Counted from the first letter of the stretch, positions 19,141-29,568 are shown. The stretch: 64,000 bases of DNA from Bog-756 sp963699105 (GCA_963699105.1 CAVOTI010000002.1:1-64000); one strand, 5' to 3'. Notes: generated from the letters alone by a model not told the origin. Translations and numbers: made by a program.

Positions 19141-19170
19141 CCCGGACCGGGAAATCGCCCGGTTCGAAGT

Positions 19171-19532
19171 TCAGGACCCGGTGACCGGAGGGGTGGGGGC
19201 GTCGGGGACGTCCACGTCCTCGACCGCCGGGGCCACGATCTGGTCCTCGTCGGGGAGACCGAGGTCCCATTCGAGGGCGATGTTCTCCCGTTCGGCATCG
19301 CGGATCACCCGCTCCCGATTACGGCGGTACTGGGGATCGTGCGGGGGCAAGAGGACCAGGCGGGCCATGGTGCGACGGCGGAACTCCTCGATGAGAGCCG
19401 GGTCGCCGTAGTCGGACCTGACCTCCCAGTGGGGGGCGACCGGGCCCAGATAGACCACCCGGACGTGACCGACCGGGGCAGCGGCTCTTCGCCCTCTTCG
19501 GGGCCGGTGAGTTCGTCGGTGAGCGGGGGCAT
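19171..19532 (-). CDS. Small conserved-looking hypothetical protein (one frameshift)
   Basis: Start ATG at 19532 (MPPLTDELTGPEEGEEPLPRS), then a frame change near 19470 into VVYLGPVAPHWEVRSDYGD and on to the end, giving about 120 residues. The middle is basic and helical (RRRTMARLVLLPPHDPQYRRNRERVIRDAE) and the tail is acidic. There is no membrane segment and no domain I recognise. It is 37 bases downstream of the HtrA gene in the same direction and may be co-transcribed with it. High GC at third positions in both parts supports coding. Confidence 0.55.
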
Positions 19533-19569
19533 GGTCGTTGGTCCTCCAGGGATCGGGCCGGCCGCCATC

Positions 19570-21159
19570 CTACCCGCCGCTCGGGCGGGCCCCGAGCGTC
19601 ACGCCCACGCTGATCCGGCGGTTTCCGCGATAGATCCCCAGCGTCACGTGGGTACCCGGGTGGAGGGGATGGATGGCCGAGGTGAGGTCCTCGGGGCTCT
19701 CGATGGGCTGTTGATCGAACTCCACGATCACGTCGTCCACCGCCAGCCCTGCACTCTGGGCCGGGCTCCCGGGCTCGACCGAGTTGACCAGCGCCCCCGA
19801 GGAGGGGGTCAGGTGGTCCTGTTGTTGGAGGGCCGGGGTGACCTCCCCCACCGTCACCCCGATGTAGGCCGAGTTGGCCGCCGGCACCGGTTGGGGGGTG
19901 GTGGTGCCGGTCGGAGCGGCGCCCCCGAGCCGGAGGTCGGCCAGACGGGGCTTGACCGTGTCGACGGTGATGGCGAACCCGATGTTCTCGGTGGGCGCGT
20001 TGCCGGCACTGCTGGAGGCCACCGCGGTGTTCATCCCCACCACCTGACCCTGCGAGTCGACCAGCGGGCCACCGGAGTTGCCGGGGTTGATGGCGGCGTC
20101 GGTCTGGATCAGCCCGGTCAGGTTCTCGGTCTGGCCGCTGTCGTTGACGGCGGTGAGGGAACGGTTCAATCCGGAGACGATCCCCTCGGTCACCGTGGGT
20201 CCGCCGGCCAGGGCCAGGGCGTTGCCGATGGCCAGCACGCTGTCCCCCACCTGGGTCCCGGCCGAGTTGCCCAGGGTGACGGTGGGCAGTCCCGAGGCGG
20301 TGTCGATCTGGACGAGAGCCAGGTCCTCGCTGGGTTCGGTCCCGACCACGTGGGCCGGCAGGGCGTCGGTCTGTCCGAACAGGGTCACCGTCACCGACGT
20401 GGCCCCGGCCACCACGTGGTTGTTGGTCAGGATCTCGCCGTTGGGCGTGAGGATCATGCCGCTCCCGGCCGCCTCGACGAAGTCCCCGCCCACCGAGTCG
20501 CCCCCGGAACCCGACTGGCTGTTGATGGCGACCACGGCCGGCTCCACCTTGGCCAGCACCTCTTGGACGTCCTGGGGCTTGGCCAGCACGCTCCTGTTGG
20601 GGAAGAACTGCTCGACCACGGTCCGCTGGCTGTCCGAACCGACCACCGCCCCCACCAGGCCGCCGACCAGGGCCGCCACCACGGCGGTGATCCCCACCAC
20701 CCACATCCAGGTGCGTCGGTGCAGGGTGTGGCGGACCAGCCGCGGCGCCGGCATCCCGTAATAGGGATACGGGTACCCGGGGGTGGGGCCCGGCGGTCCG
20801 AAGCCCCCGCCGTAGCCCGGATACGGATAGGCCTGGTAGCTGGGTCGAGGGGGATAGGCCGGGTAGGCCGGGTAGGTCCCCCCGGGGTAGACCACGCCTC
20901 CACCCGGGGCCCCGGCATCGCCGGGCGGAGGGCCGCGGGGAGGTGGAGGGGCGGCTGCCAAGGGGGGCGCCGGGAGCGGTGCGGAAGAGGGAGGTCCGGG
21001 AGCCCCCGGCACCACCGAGGGCACGGCCAGCGGCTCGGCTGCCTCCGCCTCGGAGTCGGTACCGGGCCCGGGATCCCCGCCGGCCGGTCCTTCATAAGAA
21101 GGCCCAGGTCCCTCATAAGAATTTTGTGAGGAATCCGTCAATACCGGCCCATTTCTCAC
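19570..21159 (-). CDS. HtrA/DegP-type S1C serine protease with PDZ domain
   Basis: A 529-residue protein. It has a long Pro/Gly/Tyr-rich cytoplasmic N-terminus, a single membrane helix (WMWVVGITAVVAALVGGLVG), then an active trypsin-like domain with His in EILTNNHVVAG, Asp in PSEDLALVQI and Ser in INPGNSGGPLVD. A PDZ domain follows (YIGVTVGEVTPAL, SPAQSAGLAVDDVIVEFD). This is the PepD/HtrA class that degrades misfolded extracytoplasmic proteins and answers envelope stress. The GTG at 21159 is a weakly supported start. The gene diverges from whiB at 21273. All three catalytic residues are present, in contrast to the relative at 16558. Confidence 0.92.
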   Translation of the reverse strand: MRNGPVLTDSSQNSYEGPGPSYEGPAGGDPGPGTDSEAEAAEPLAVPSVVPGAPGPPSSAPLPAPPLAAAPPPPRGPPPGDAGAPGGGVVYPGGTYPAYPAYPPRPSYQAYPYPGYGGGFGPPGPTPGYPYPYYGMPAPRLVRHTLHRRTWMWVVGITAVVAALVGGLVGAVVGSDSQRTVVEQFFPNRSVLAKPQDVQEVLAKVEPAVVAINSQSGSGGDSVGGDFVEAAGSGMILTPNGEILTNNHVVAGATSVTVTLFGQTDALPAHVVGTEPSEDLALVQIDTASGLPTVTLGNSAGTQVGDSVLAIGNALALAGGPTVTEGIVSGLNRSLTAVNDSGQTENLTGLIQTDAAINPGNSGGPLVDSQGQVVGMNTAVASSSAGNAPTENIGFAITVDTVKPRLADLRLGGAAPTGTTTPQPVPAANSAYIGVTVGEVTPALQQQDHLTPSSGALVNSVEPGSPAQSAGLAVDDVIVEFDQQPIESPEDLTSAIHPLHPGTHVTLGIYRGNRRISVGVTLGARPSGG

Positions 21160-21272
21160 TACTCGGGAGTTCGAAATGCGAGACTAGCTGGGCAACGGAT
21201 GGCGGCGACACAAGGGTCGGCCACGAGGAAGAGATGACCCACCGCCGCCTCCTCGAGTCCTCTGGAGGGACC

Positions 21273-21515
21273 ATGGATACGGATTGGATGAGTGTGGGCA
21301 AGTGCAAGGATCTCTCCCCCGCCATCTTCTTCCCGAGTGACGGGGTCGGCGTGCAGGCCGCCCAGCGGATCTGTGCCGAGTGTCCGGTGGCCGACAAGTG
21401 CCTCGAGTACGCCCTGGTCGAACGGGTCGACCACGGGGTGTGGGGCGGCAAGTCCGAGCGCGAGCGGCGCCGGATGCTGCGCCGGCGCCGGGTGGGCCGG
21501 GCCGTCACCGTCTGA
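21273..21515 (+). CDS. WhiB-family iron-sulfur transcriptional regulator (first copy)
   Basis: An 80-residue protein with the four cluster-binding cysteines at residues 11, 34, 37 and 43 (GKCKDL, ICAECPVADKC), the family turn GVWGG at 55-59 and a basic tail (SERERRRMLRRRR) for DNA or sigma-factor contact. An excellent ribosome site, GGAGGGA, ends two bases before the ATG at 21273, deciding against longer upstream starts. WhiB proteins occur only in actinobacteria and their phages and act with the main sigma factor in division, sporulation and redox control. The closest subgroup looks like WhiB2/WhmD, judged from size and the short N-terminus. Confidence 0.95.
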   Translation: MDTDWMSVGKCKDLSPAIFFPSDGVGVQAAQRICAECPVADKCLEYALVERVDHGVWGGKSERERRRMLRRRRVGRAVTV

Positions 21516-21542
21516 TCCCCCCGGAGGGATGCGGCTGCCGAC

Positions 21543-22433
21543 GTGGGCCCCGGGCAGGCGCCGGTCGAATGCGTCATCAACATCAGCGAAGGCCGTGACC
21601 GTCGAGTCATCGACACCGTCGCCGGCGCCGGGGGCGACCTGGTCCTCGATGTCCACACTGATCCCGACCACCACCGCTCGGTCCTGACCCTCGGAGGCCG
21701 CCTCGAGGCGGTGGAGACCGGTGCCCGCCAGGTCGTGGCCGCCGCCGTCGGCTGCATCGACGTGCGAACCCACACGGGCGTCCACCCCCGGCTGGGGGCG
21801 GCGGACGTCGTGCCGTTCGTCGCCCTGTCCGACGGGTCGGGCCCGCCCGACCCGGCCGCCGTGGCCGGCGTCCTCGGAGCCCGGGACCGGTTCGCCCGCT
21901 GGGCGGCGGACCGACTGGCCCTGCCCTGCTTCCTCTACGGTCCCGAACGCTCACTGCCCGAGGTGCGGCGCACCGCTTTCCGGACCCTCCGGCCCGACAC
22001 CGGCCCCGGGGTGCCACACCCGACGGCCGGAGCCACCTGCGTGGGCGCACGACCGGTGCTGGTGGCCTACAACATCTGGATCGTGGGGTCGCCCGGCGAC
22101 GGCCCGGATGCCACCGCCGATGCACTGCCGGTGGCCCGCAGCTTGGCCGACCAGCTACGGGGACCCGGAGTCCGCAGCCTGGGGCTGGCTGTCGGTCAGG
22201 GGGCCCAGGTCAGCCTCAACCTGATCGACACCACCCTGGCCTCGGTGGCCGACGTCTACGACGCCGTCGCCACCGGAGCCGAGGCACGGGGATGCTCCGT
22301 GCTCCGAGCCGAACTGGTCGGGCTGTGCCCGGCCTCGCTGCTCGAAGGGGTCCCCCGCCGCCGGTGGGCCGAACTCGACCTCAGCGACGACAGGACGATC
22401 GAGGCTCGACTGAGCCGCACGGAGCCGGACTGA
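21543..22433 (+). CDS. Glutamate formimidoyltransferase-like (FtcD N-terminal domain) protein
   Basis: A 296-residue protein starting at GTG 21543, 27 bases after whiB. It contains the family opening VECVINISEGRD, the catalytic-histidine region RTHTGVHPRLGAADVVPFVA, and a second half with GVPHPTAGATCVGARPVLVAYNIW and GAQVSLNLID. The characterised reaction moves a formimino group from formimino-glutamate to tetrahydrofolate in histidine breakdown. No hut genes or cyclodeaminase domain are nearby, so the physiological role could be different folate chemistry. Length and motifs fit a full formiminotransferase domain. Confidence 0.85.
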   Translation: MGPGQAPVECVINISEGRDRRVIDTVAGAGGDLVLDVHTDPDHHRSVLTLGGRLEAVETGARQVVAAAVGCIDVRTHTGVHPRLGAADVVPFVALSDGSGPPDPAAVAGVLGARDRFARWAADRLALPCFLYGPERSLPEVRRTAFRTLRPDTGPGVPHPTAGATCVGARPVLVAYNIWIVGSPGDGPDATADALPVARSLADQLRGPGVRSLGLAVGQGAQVSLNLIDTTLASVADVYDAVATGAEARGCSVLRAELVGLCPASLLEGVPRRRWAELDLSDDRTIEARLSRTEPD

Positions 22434-22450
22434 CCGGTCAGGACCTGCCA

Positions 22451-22465
22451 CCCCCCCCGGGGGGG
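22451..22465. terminator. C8G7 palindrome between convergent genes
   Basis: Eight C residues are followed directly by seven G residues, with A before and TT after, between the formiminotransferase stop (22433) and the convergent whiB stop (22467). A bidirectional terminator is plausible, although the loop-free symmetry makes a normal hairpin awkward. Confidence 0.4.
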
Positions 22466-22466
22466 T

Positions 22467-22742
22467 TCAGGAAGCGCTGATGACGGCGCGACGCTGCATG
22501 GCCCGCTGGCGCCGCAACCGGCGCCGTTCGCGCTCGGAAAGGCCGCCCCAGATCCCGAACTTCTCCCCGTTGGCCAACGCATATTCGAGGCAGTCCTCGC
22601 GCACCACGCAACCCCGGCACACTTCCTTCGCCTCGCGGGTCGACGCCCCCCGCTCGGGGAAGAACAGATCGGGGTCGACCCCCATGCAGTTCGCCCTGGT
22701 CTGCCAGCTTCGCTCTTGGGGTCCGTACATCAATGAAACCAT
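22467..22742 (-). CDS. WhiB-family iron-sulfur transcriptional regulator (second copy)
   Basis: With the ATG at 22742 the protein has 91 residues. The four cysteines are at 19, 42, 45 and 51 (RANCMG, VCRGCVVREDC), followed by GIWGG at 63-67 and a basic C-terminus (SERERRRLRRQRA). A later ATG at 22730 and an earlier one at 22835 are also open, and none has a well-placed ribosome site; a GGGAGG lies 17 bases before 22742. The upstream 250 bases are locally AT-richer and probably carry the promoter. It is opposite in direction to the first whiB and differs mainly in the N-terminal SWQTRA motif seen in WhiB1-like proteins. Confidence 0.92.
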   Translation of the reverse strand: MVSLMYGPQERSWQTRANCMGVDPDLFFPERGASTREAKEVCRGCVVREDCLEYALANGEKFGIWGGLSERERRRLRRQRAMQRRAVISAS

Positions 22743-23065
22743 GTCCACTGAACGGTCTCCCTCCCACTCATCCACACGGTCCCGGACAGGATCGCATAGC
22801 ACGGATGTAACTACAGATATGTCATCTTTCACCATCCGGACGGCAAACGCAAGAAATTTTCCCGGCGTGAACAGGCGCGGGGCCATTTCGGGAGCCCGAT
22901 CGGGCGGGCGCCGGCGGTCGGCGACGGTGCCGGGCGCCGCCCGAGGCTGCTCCTGGGGCCGGCCGTCCGACGCCGGCAACGCAGGGGGAAAGACCAGGCC
23001 ACAGCGTCGGGGAGTGCCCGGGTGCGGGCCGGGGTCCGGGCGCAGTCGTCCCGGTGCGACCGGCG

Positions 23066-25100
23066 TCAGCCGGCTCGGCGGCCGCGGCCTCGCCGGGTGG
23101 TCTTGTGGGCCAGGAAGTCGACCAGCACATAGTCACCCAGGTGGTCGGGCGAGGTGGCGAACGTACGCCCCCGGTTGATCCGCGACAGCTGCTCGACGAA
23201 CCCCTGCAGGCCCCGGTCGGGGTCGAGCAGGAAGGTGTTGATGGTGATCCCGGCCTTGGTGCAGCGCAGCACCTCGGCCAGGGTGACCTCGAGGGTCTCG
23301 GGGACCGGCGGGTAATTGAAGTAGATGCCGTAGCTCCACTCCGCTCTCGGACGGCACCACGTGGGCGGTGGGCTCACCGTCCGTCACCAGGATGATCTGC
23401 TTGGTCCCCTGCTGGTGGGCCAGCATCTTGCGGGCCAGGATCAGGCCGTGCTGCAGGTTGGTCCCGTAGACGTAGTCCCAGCTCACCGTGGGCAGGTCGG
23501 CCGGCTCTATCTCCCGGGCCACCTCCGAGAACCCCACCAGTCCCAGGTAGTCGCGGGGGAACCGGGTGGAGATCAGGGTGTGGAGGGCCATGGCCATCTT
23601 CTTGGCCGGGACGAAGTTGTCCCGCATGGGCATCGACAAGGAGAGGTCGAGGAGGAGGACGGTGGCCGAGCGGGTGAGCGCCTCGGTCTCGATCACCTCG
23701 AAGTCGTCGGGGGCGAGCTTGACCGGGACGCCGCTGCCGGCCCGCCGCACGGCGTTGTGAACGGTGCGGCCCAGGTCGAGATTGAAGGGGTCGCCGAACT
23801 CGTAGGGCTTGGTGGTCTCCTCCCGGTCGTGCCCGGTGCCCGTCCAGGTGGTGCGGTGGTTGCCCACCCGGTCCTTGTCCAGCTGGTCGAAGAGGTCGGA
23901 AAGTGCCTGCTGGCCGAGGCGGCGGATGCCCTTGGGGGTGAGCTCGAAGCGTCCCTCCCGCTGGTCGATCAGCCCCTCGTCGGCCAGCTGCTTGGCCAGT
24001 TTGGACAGCCGGTCGAGCGAGCGGGCGGCATCGTCGCCCAGGTGGCGCCGGACCTTGTCCAGATCGACCTCCGACAGCGATGCCGGCGAGCTGGCCGAGC
24101 GCAGGAAGTCCTCGAGCTCGTCGAGGTCGCGCAGGCGGCCGGCGGCGTCGGTGCCCTCCCCCATGCCCATAGGCTCGTCGCCGCTGAACCGGAAGCGCTG
24201 GTCCCAACCGGCCCCGGGGAAGGCCCGCTGCAGATTGCCGGCCAGCCGGTCCACCTGCCAGCGGAGGTCGAGGTCCTCGAGCAGCGACTCGGCCAACCCC
24301 TGGAGCTGGGAACGTTGCTCGGGGCTCATCGAGTTCCACATGGCCTGGGCCGCCGCCATGCGGGCCGCCAACTGTTCCAGCAGCTCGTCGAGGTCGGCCG
24401 GGTTGCCGGGGAAGAGGTCCCCGTAGCTCTCCATGAAGGACTCGAACGACGGATCGATGGGCTCACCCGCCTCGCGCTGCTCGATCATCCGGTTGAGGGC
24501 GTCGAACGCCTCGCGCATGTGGGCCAGCTGGGCGGGATCGGGGTTGGCCAGCGCCTCCGACATCTGCTCGAAGTAGGTGCGAGCCACCTCCTCCCGCAAC
24601 CGCTCCATCAGGTCCTCGAAGTGCTGGCGGGCCTCGGAGGACACGAACTCATAGCTCTGCAGCCCCCGCACCTGGCCGGCCAGGTCGTTGGGCAGGAGGT
24701 CGAGCTGCATTCGCCGTTCGGCCGCCACTTCGTCGGTGACCTGGCGGCGTCGCTCGTCCCCGGAGGTGCCGGCGTCGGCCTGGAGTTGCTCGATGCCGGT
24801 GCGCTCCTCGGCCAGGACCTGGCCGAGCTCCTCGGCGATCTGGCGGTAGGCGCCTCCGAGGTCACCCCGGTCGAGCTCGTCCTCCCGCTCCAGGCGCAGC
24901 TGGTCGAGGAGGTCGCGCAGCCCCTGCACCTGCTGGCCGTCGGGGGTGCGCCACCCCCGGTTGAGCATGCGTTGCAGCGCCTCGTGGAGGTCGCCGTTGG
25001 CCAACAGATCGTCGGTCAGCTGCGACAGCACCGAGTCGGTCTCGTCGACCAGCGACTCCTGGGTGCCGTCCCACCTCCGGTAGGAGAACCGCCAGGTCAT
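23066..25100 (-). CDS. Von Willebrand factor A (CoxE-like) protein partner of AAA ATPase (one frameshift)
   Basis: About 678 residues after joining two frames near 23345. The N-terminal 400 residues are acidic and helical. The C-terminal VWA domain has the metal-ion adhesion motif in LLLDLSLSMPMRDN, followed by PRDYLGLVGFSE and ILVTDGEPTAHV; the part after the frame change continues with PETLEVTLAEVLRCTKAGITINTFLLD. The start ATG at 25100 overlaps the ATPase stop (ATGA). VWA plus MoxR/BchI-like ATPase pairs insert metals or remodel protein complexes. No cofactor enzyme is adjacent, so the client is unknown. Confidence 0.85.
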
Positions 25101-26602
25101 CCGCGTCCCCGGTAGATCGCCCTGGCCCCGGCCGCTTCCTTGTTCAGCCGCTTGGTCAGATGGAGGCCCTCGAGGAGGAACTCGACGGCGCTGGCCACCA
25201 GGGCGGGGTCCTCCGACCCCCCGGTGAGGGCCAGCACGGGAGCCGACAGGGCCGGGATCTGGACCAGCGTGGCGGCATAGGCGGTGGCCGGAAGATCGTC
25301 GCCGGCGTGCACCACCGTCTCGGCGGTGAAAGCCCCGATCACACTGTGGGGGTCGTCCAGCACCACCCGACGACGGAACACCACCAGCACGGCGGCCGAG
25401 ACGAGTTGGGCCAACAGGACGTGTTCGCGCCCCTCCTCCAGCGATTCGATCTCCACCTTCCCCTGGGTGGAGGAGACCAGCGCCTCGAGATCGGACACCC
25501 GGGGCACGGCCTCGCTCTCGCCGTTGCGCAGGGCGCGCCGGGTGGCGTTGGCCACCAGGGTCTCGTAGTTGGCGATGGTGAGACGCACCGACACACCGGA
25601 ACGCTGGTTCAGGTGGGGGCTCTGGCGGGCCAGCTGGCTAAGCTCGGCCACCACCTCGGCCATGAAGTCGGGCACCTCGACCCGTACGTCTCCAGCGCCG
25701 GCCTCGCCGGTCCCCGACCCCGTCCCCGGCAGGTCCGCCTCCATCTCGGCGATCCTCAGTTCGGTATCGGCGTCGGGTGGGTAGTGGGTGCGGATCTGGG
25801 CACCGAACCGGTCCTTCAGGGGGGTGATGATCCGGCCCCGGTTGGTGTAGTCCTCGGGGTTGGCCGTGGCCACCAGCACGATGTCGAGCGGGAGGCGCAC
25901 CCGGTGGCCGCGGATCTGGACATCGCGCTCCTCGAGGACGTTCAGCAACCCCACCTGGATCCGTTCCGCCAGGTCAGGGAGCTCGTTGACGGCAAAGATG
26001 CCCCGGTTGAGCCGGGGTACCAGGCCGTAGTGGATGGTCAGCTCGTCGGACAGGTAGCGGCCCTCGGCCACCCGGATGGGGTCGACTTCGCCGATCAGGT
26101 CGGCAATCGAGGTGTCCGGGGTGGCCAGCTTCTCGCCGTACCGGTCGCTCCGGTGGACCCACGACACCGGGAGGTCGTCACCCGCCTCGGCCAGCAGGTC
26201 CTTGGCGAAGCGGGAGATCGGACGGTACGGATCGTCGTTGATCTCCGAGTGGGTGACGACGGGGAGCCACTCGTCGAGGAGTCCGACCATCGACCGGATG
26301 ATCCGGGTCTTGGCCTGGCCCCGCTCCCCGAGCAGGATGACGTCGTGACCGGCCAAGACGGCATTCTCCAGTTGGGGCAACACGGTGTCCTCGAAACCGA
26401 GGATCCCGGTGAACAGCGGCTCACCCCCGGCAATCCGGATCGAGGCGTTTTGCCGGATCTCCTCGGCCACCGGGATCGACCGCCACCCCGACTGGCGGAG
26501 CCGGCCGAGGGTGGTGATGTCCGGTGGAGGCGTGGTCCGGGCCGTGAGGTCGAGGGCCGGGTGGGTGGAGTCCTGATGATCGGAGGGTTCCCGCAAGGTC
26601 AT
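25097..26602 (-). CDS. AAA+ ATPase of the magnesium chelatase subunit I / MoxR type
   Basis: A 501-residue intact protein. The Walker A motif is LLGERGQAKTRI, the Walker B region GIFAVNELPDL, and sensor 1 sits in VLVATANPEDYTNRG; sensor 2 lies around SGVSVRLTIANYE. This layout matches BchI-like ATPases that work with a VWA partner, here encoded directly downstream with a four-base overlap. The C-terminal 120 residues are a helical lid extension. It probably acts in the cytoplasm as a hexameric remodelling motor. The true substrate is not evident. Confidence 0.88.
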   Translation of the reverse strand: MTLREPSDHQDSTHPALDLTARTTPPPDITTLGRLRQSGWRSIPVAEEIRQNASIRIAGGEPLFTGILGFEDTVLPQLENAVLAGHDVILLGERGQAKTRIIRSMVGLLDEWLPVVTHSEINDDPYRPISRFAKDLLAEAGDDLPVSWVHRSDRYGEKLATPDTSIADLIGEVDPIRVAEGRYLSDELTIHYGLVPRLNRGIFAVNELPDLAERIQVGLLNVLEERDVQIRGHRVRLPLDIVLVATANPEDYTNRGRIITPLKDRFGAQIRTHYPPDADTELRIAEMEADLPGTGSGTGEAGAGDVRVEVPDFMAEVVAELSQLARQSPHLNQRSGVSVRLTIANYETLVANATRRALRNGESEAVPRVSDLEALVSSTQGKVEIESLEEGREHVLLAQLVSAAVLVVFRRRVVLDDPHSVIGAFTAETVVHAGDDLPATAYAATLVQIPALSAPVLALTGGSEDPALVASAVEFLLEGLHLTKRLNKEAAGARAIYRGRG

Positions 26603-26891
26603 GGGGGGAGCCTACGCGGGACGAAACCGTGGCGGTGCGGCGGGCCGGCGATGCGCCCTCCGGGCCCCGACCGGGTGGCCTGTCCGCCCCCGGTCGGCCC
26701 TTTGTGTCGGGCCTGTCACCCCCCCGGACACCCCCCGGTCGTCGGACCACCGGGCGCCGGTGTTTCGCAACAGGCTCGCAGGAATGGAAAGATGAAGCCC
26801 GTCAGCCACCTCGACGCCTGGACGGGCGCGCAAGCGGGCTGCCAGCGCCGCCGGCACGGTGGCCGGACCAGGCCAGACAGGGAGAGAACAC

Positions 26892-27716
26892 TTGACCACG
26901 TTGGAGGACGCCAAAGTCACGCCGGTCGTGCTGGGAGGTGCCCGGGGTGGCCCAGCGGTGCCGACCCTCCGTCGCGACCGGTACTGGGTCCAGCCGGTGG
27001 TGACCGTCACCGTGCTCACGGCCTTCGTCGCCTACTCGAGTTGGGCGGCGTTCGTCAACAAGGACTACTACGCCGGGGCCAGCCTGCACCGGAACCTGCT
27101 CTCGCCGTTCTACTCCCCCTGCCTGACCGAGAGCTGCGTGCCCGGCAGCCACCCGGGCACGGTGATCACCTGGTGGGAGGTCTCTCCCGCCCTCCTCATC
27201 CTGATCTTCCCGCTCGGGTTCCGCCTGACCTGCTACTACTACCGAAAGGCCTATTACCGCTCGTTCTGGTTGGCCCCGCCTGCCTGTGCCGTCTCCGATG
27301 CCCACGGCTCCTACAGCGGTGAGACCCGCTTCCCCCTGCTGCTCCAGAACATCCACCGTTACTTCTTCTACATCCTGTTGATCTTCAATGTGCTCCTCAC
27401 CATCGACGCCATCGAGGCGTTCCGACAGCCGGGGATCGGCATCGGCTTCAGTGTGGGCACGGCCGTGCTGTTGATCAACGCTTCGCTCCTGTGGCTGTAC
27501 TCGCTCAGCTGCCATGCGTGCCGCCACCTGTGTGGCGGCGGGGTCAAGCAGTTCTCCAAATCACCCATCCGGCACAAGATCTGGAAGACCCTGACGCCGC
27601 TCAACGCCAAGCACATGCTGTTCGCCTGGATGAGCCTTGTCTTCGTGGCCTTCACCGACCTGTACGTGCGCCTGGTGGCCAGCGGGACCATCCACGACTA
27701 CGGATTCCACTTCTAA
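26892..27716 (+). CDS. Succinate dehydrogenase membrane-anchor subunit
   Basis: A 274-residue protein starting at TTG 26892 behind GGAGAG. Five membrane helices are visible, among them VVTVTVLTAFVAYSSWAAF, WWEVSPALLILIFPLGF, NIHRYFFYILLIFNVLLT, SVGTAVLLINASLLWLYSL and FAWMSLVFVAFTDLYVRL. His residues in NIHRYF and SCHACRHLC could bind haem. Its size and place before the flavoprotein gene match the single anchor of mycobacterial Sdh1 (Rv0249c). It would carry quinone reduction for the two soluble subunits encoded downstream. The preceding 289 bases hold no gene and presumably the operon promoter. Confidence 0.85.
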   Translation: MTTLEDAKVTPVVLGGARGGPAVPTLRRDRYWVQPVVTVTVLTAFVAYSSWAAFVNKDYYAGASLHRNLLSPFYSPCLTESCVPGSHPGTVITWWEVSPALLILIFPLGFRLTCYYYRKAYYRSFWLAPPACAVSDAHGSYSGETRFPLLLQNIHRYFFYILLIFNVLLTIDAIEAFRQPGIGIGFSVGTAVLLINASLLWLYSLSCHACRHLCGGGVKQFSKSPIRHKIWKTLTPLNAKHMLFAWMSLVFVAFTDLYVRLVASGTIHDYGFHF

Positions 27717-27730
27717 GGGGTGTCGGATCG

Positions 27731-29568
27731 ATGACCGAGTACGAGACCCATGACTTCGACGTCATCATCATCGGGGCCGGCGGCGCCGGGCTGCGGGCGG
27801 CCATCGAGGCACGATCCAAGGGACTGCGCACCGCCCTGGTGTGCAAGTCCCTGCTGGGCAAGGCTCACACGGTGATGGCCGAGGGCGGTGTGGCCGCCGC
27901 CCTGGGAAACGTCTACGCCGAGGACAGCTGGAAGATCCACTTCCGGGACACCATGCGGGGCGGCAAGATGCTCAACAACTGGCGCATGGCCCAGCTCCAC
28001 GCCCAGGAATCACCGGACCGGGTGCGAGAGCTCGAGGACTGGGGGGCCCTGTTCGACCGGACCAAGGACGGGTTGATCCTGCAACGCGACTTCGGCGGCC
28101 ACCGCTACGCCCGGCTGGCCCACATCGGCGACCGGACCGGCCTGGAGCTGATCCGGACCCTCCAGCAGAAGGCGGTGGCTGACGGGATCGAGGTGTTCAT
28201 GGAGGTCAAGGTGCTCCGCCTCCTCCGCGACGCCGACGGTGTGGTGTCCGGCGCCGTCGGGTACCGCCGTCCCTCGGGCGAGTTCATCGTGTTCACCTCC
28301 AAGGCGGTGATCATGGCCACCGGCGGCGTGGGCAAGAGCTGGCTCTACACCTCCAACTCGTGGGAGTCCACCGGCGACGGCCACGCCATGTCCCTGTGGG
28401 CCGGGGCCGACATGATCGACATGGAGTCCGTGCAGTTCCATCCCACCGGCATGATCTGGCCCTTGTCGGCCCGGGGGCTCCTGGTCACCGAAGGCGTCCG
28501 CGGCGACGGAGGGGTCCTGCGCAATTCGGAGGGCAGGCGGTTCATGTTCGACTACATCCCCCCGATGTTCGCGGCCGAGACCGCCGACTCGGAGGACGAG
28601 GGGGACAAGTGGTACGACGACCACACCGCCGGCCGCCGCCCCCCGAGCTGCTCCCCCGGGACGAGGTGGCCCGGTCGATCAACTCCGAGGTGAAGGCCGG
28701 TCGGGGAAGCCCCCACGGGGGCGTGTTCCTGGACATCGCCACTCGCCGGACCGCCGAGGACATCCGGCGCCGGCTCCCCTCCATGTACCACCAGTTCAAG
28801 GAGCTGGCCGGCGTGGACATCACCGCCCAGGCCATGGAGGTCGGTCCCACCTGCCACTACATCATGGGCGGCGTCCGGGTGGACGCCGACTCGGCAGCCA
28901 CCACGGTGGACGGTCTGTTCGCCGCCGGTGAGGTGGCCGGTGGCATGCACGGGGCCAACCGGCTCGGCGGGAACTCGCTGTCCGACCTGTTGGTCTTCGG
29001 GAGGAGGGCCGGCATCGGAGCGTCGGAGTTCGCCTCCCAACGCCAGGGCCCGGTCGAGGCCGACGAGGCGCAGATCGACTCCACCATCGCCGCCGCCCTG
29101 GCCCCGTTCGAGTTCGAGGGGGGCGAGAACCCCTACGAGATCCACCATGAACTGCAGGTGACCATGCAGAACCTGGTCGGCATCATCCGCACCGGAGCGG
29201 AGCTCGAGGAGGCCATCGAGAAGCTGGACAAACTAGAGGAACGGGCCACCCGCATCTCGGTGAGCGGCGACGTCCGTTACAACCCGGGCTGGAACCTGAC
29301 CACCGACCTCCCGTCGATGCTCACCGTGTCGAGGCTCACCACCCAGGGCGCCATCAATCGCAAGGAGAGCCGGGGCGGCCACACCCGGGACGACTACCCC
29401 AAGCCGGTGGAGGAGATGGGCAAGGTCAACTTCGTCCAGAGGATCGGCGGCGATACCGACGACCGCGGGGTGGGCGGCACGCCGTCCATCCGGTGCATCT
29501 CGGTCACGCCCGAGCCCATCCTGACCATGCCCGACGATCTGCAGGAACTGTTCGAGGAGGCAACCTGA
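27731..29568 (+). CDS. sdhA: Succinate dehydrogenase flavoprotein subunit (one frameshift)
   Basis: About 612 residues. The FAD-binding opening is VIIIGAGGAGLRAAIEA, the HTVMAEGG motif contains the FAD-linking histidine region, and the substrate loop QFHPTGMIWP follows. A frame change at a C-run near 28645 (GRRPP) joins the C-terminal half with GPTCHYIMGGVRVD, GGMHGANRLGGNSLSDLLVFG and the helical domain. All catalytic motifs are present on both sides, so the shift is very probably a sequence error. Succinate is oxidised to fumarate, passing electrons to SdhB. The start ATG is 15 bases after the anchor gene and the stop overlaps sdhB by one base. Confidence 0.93.
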
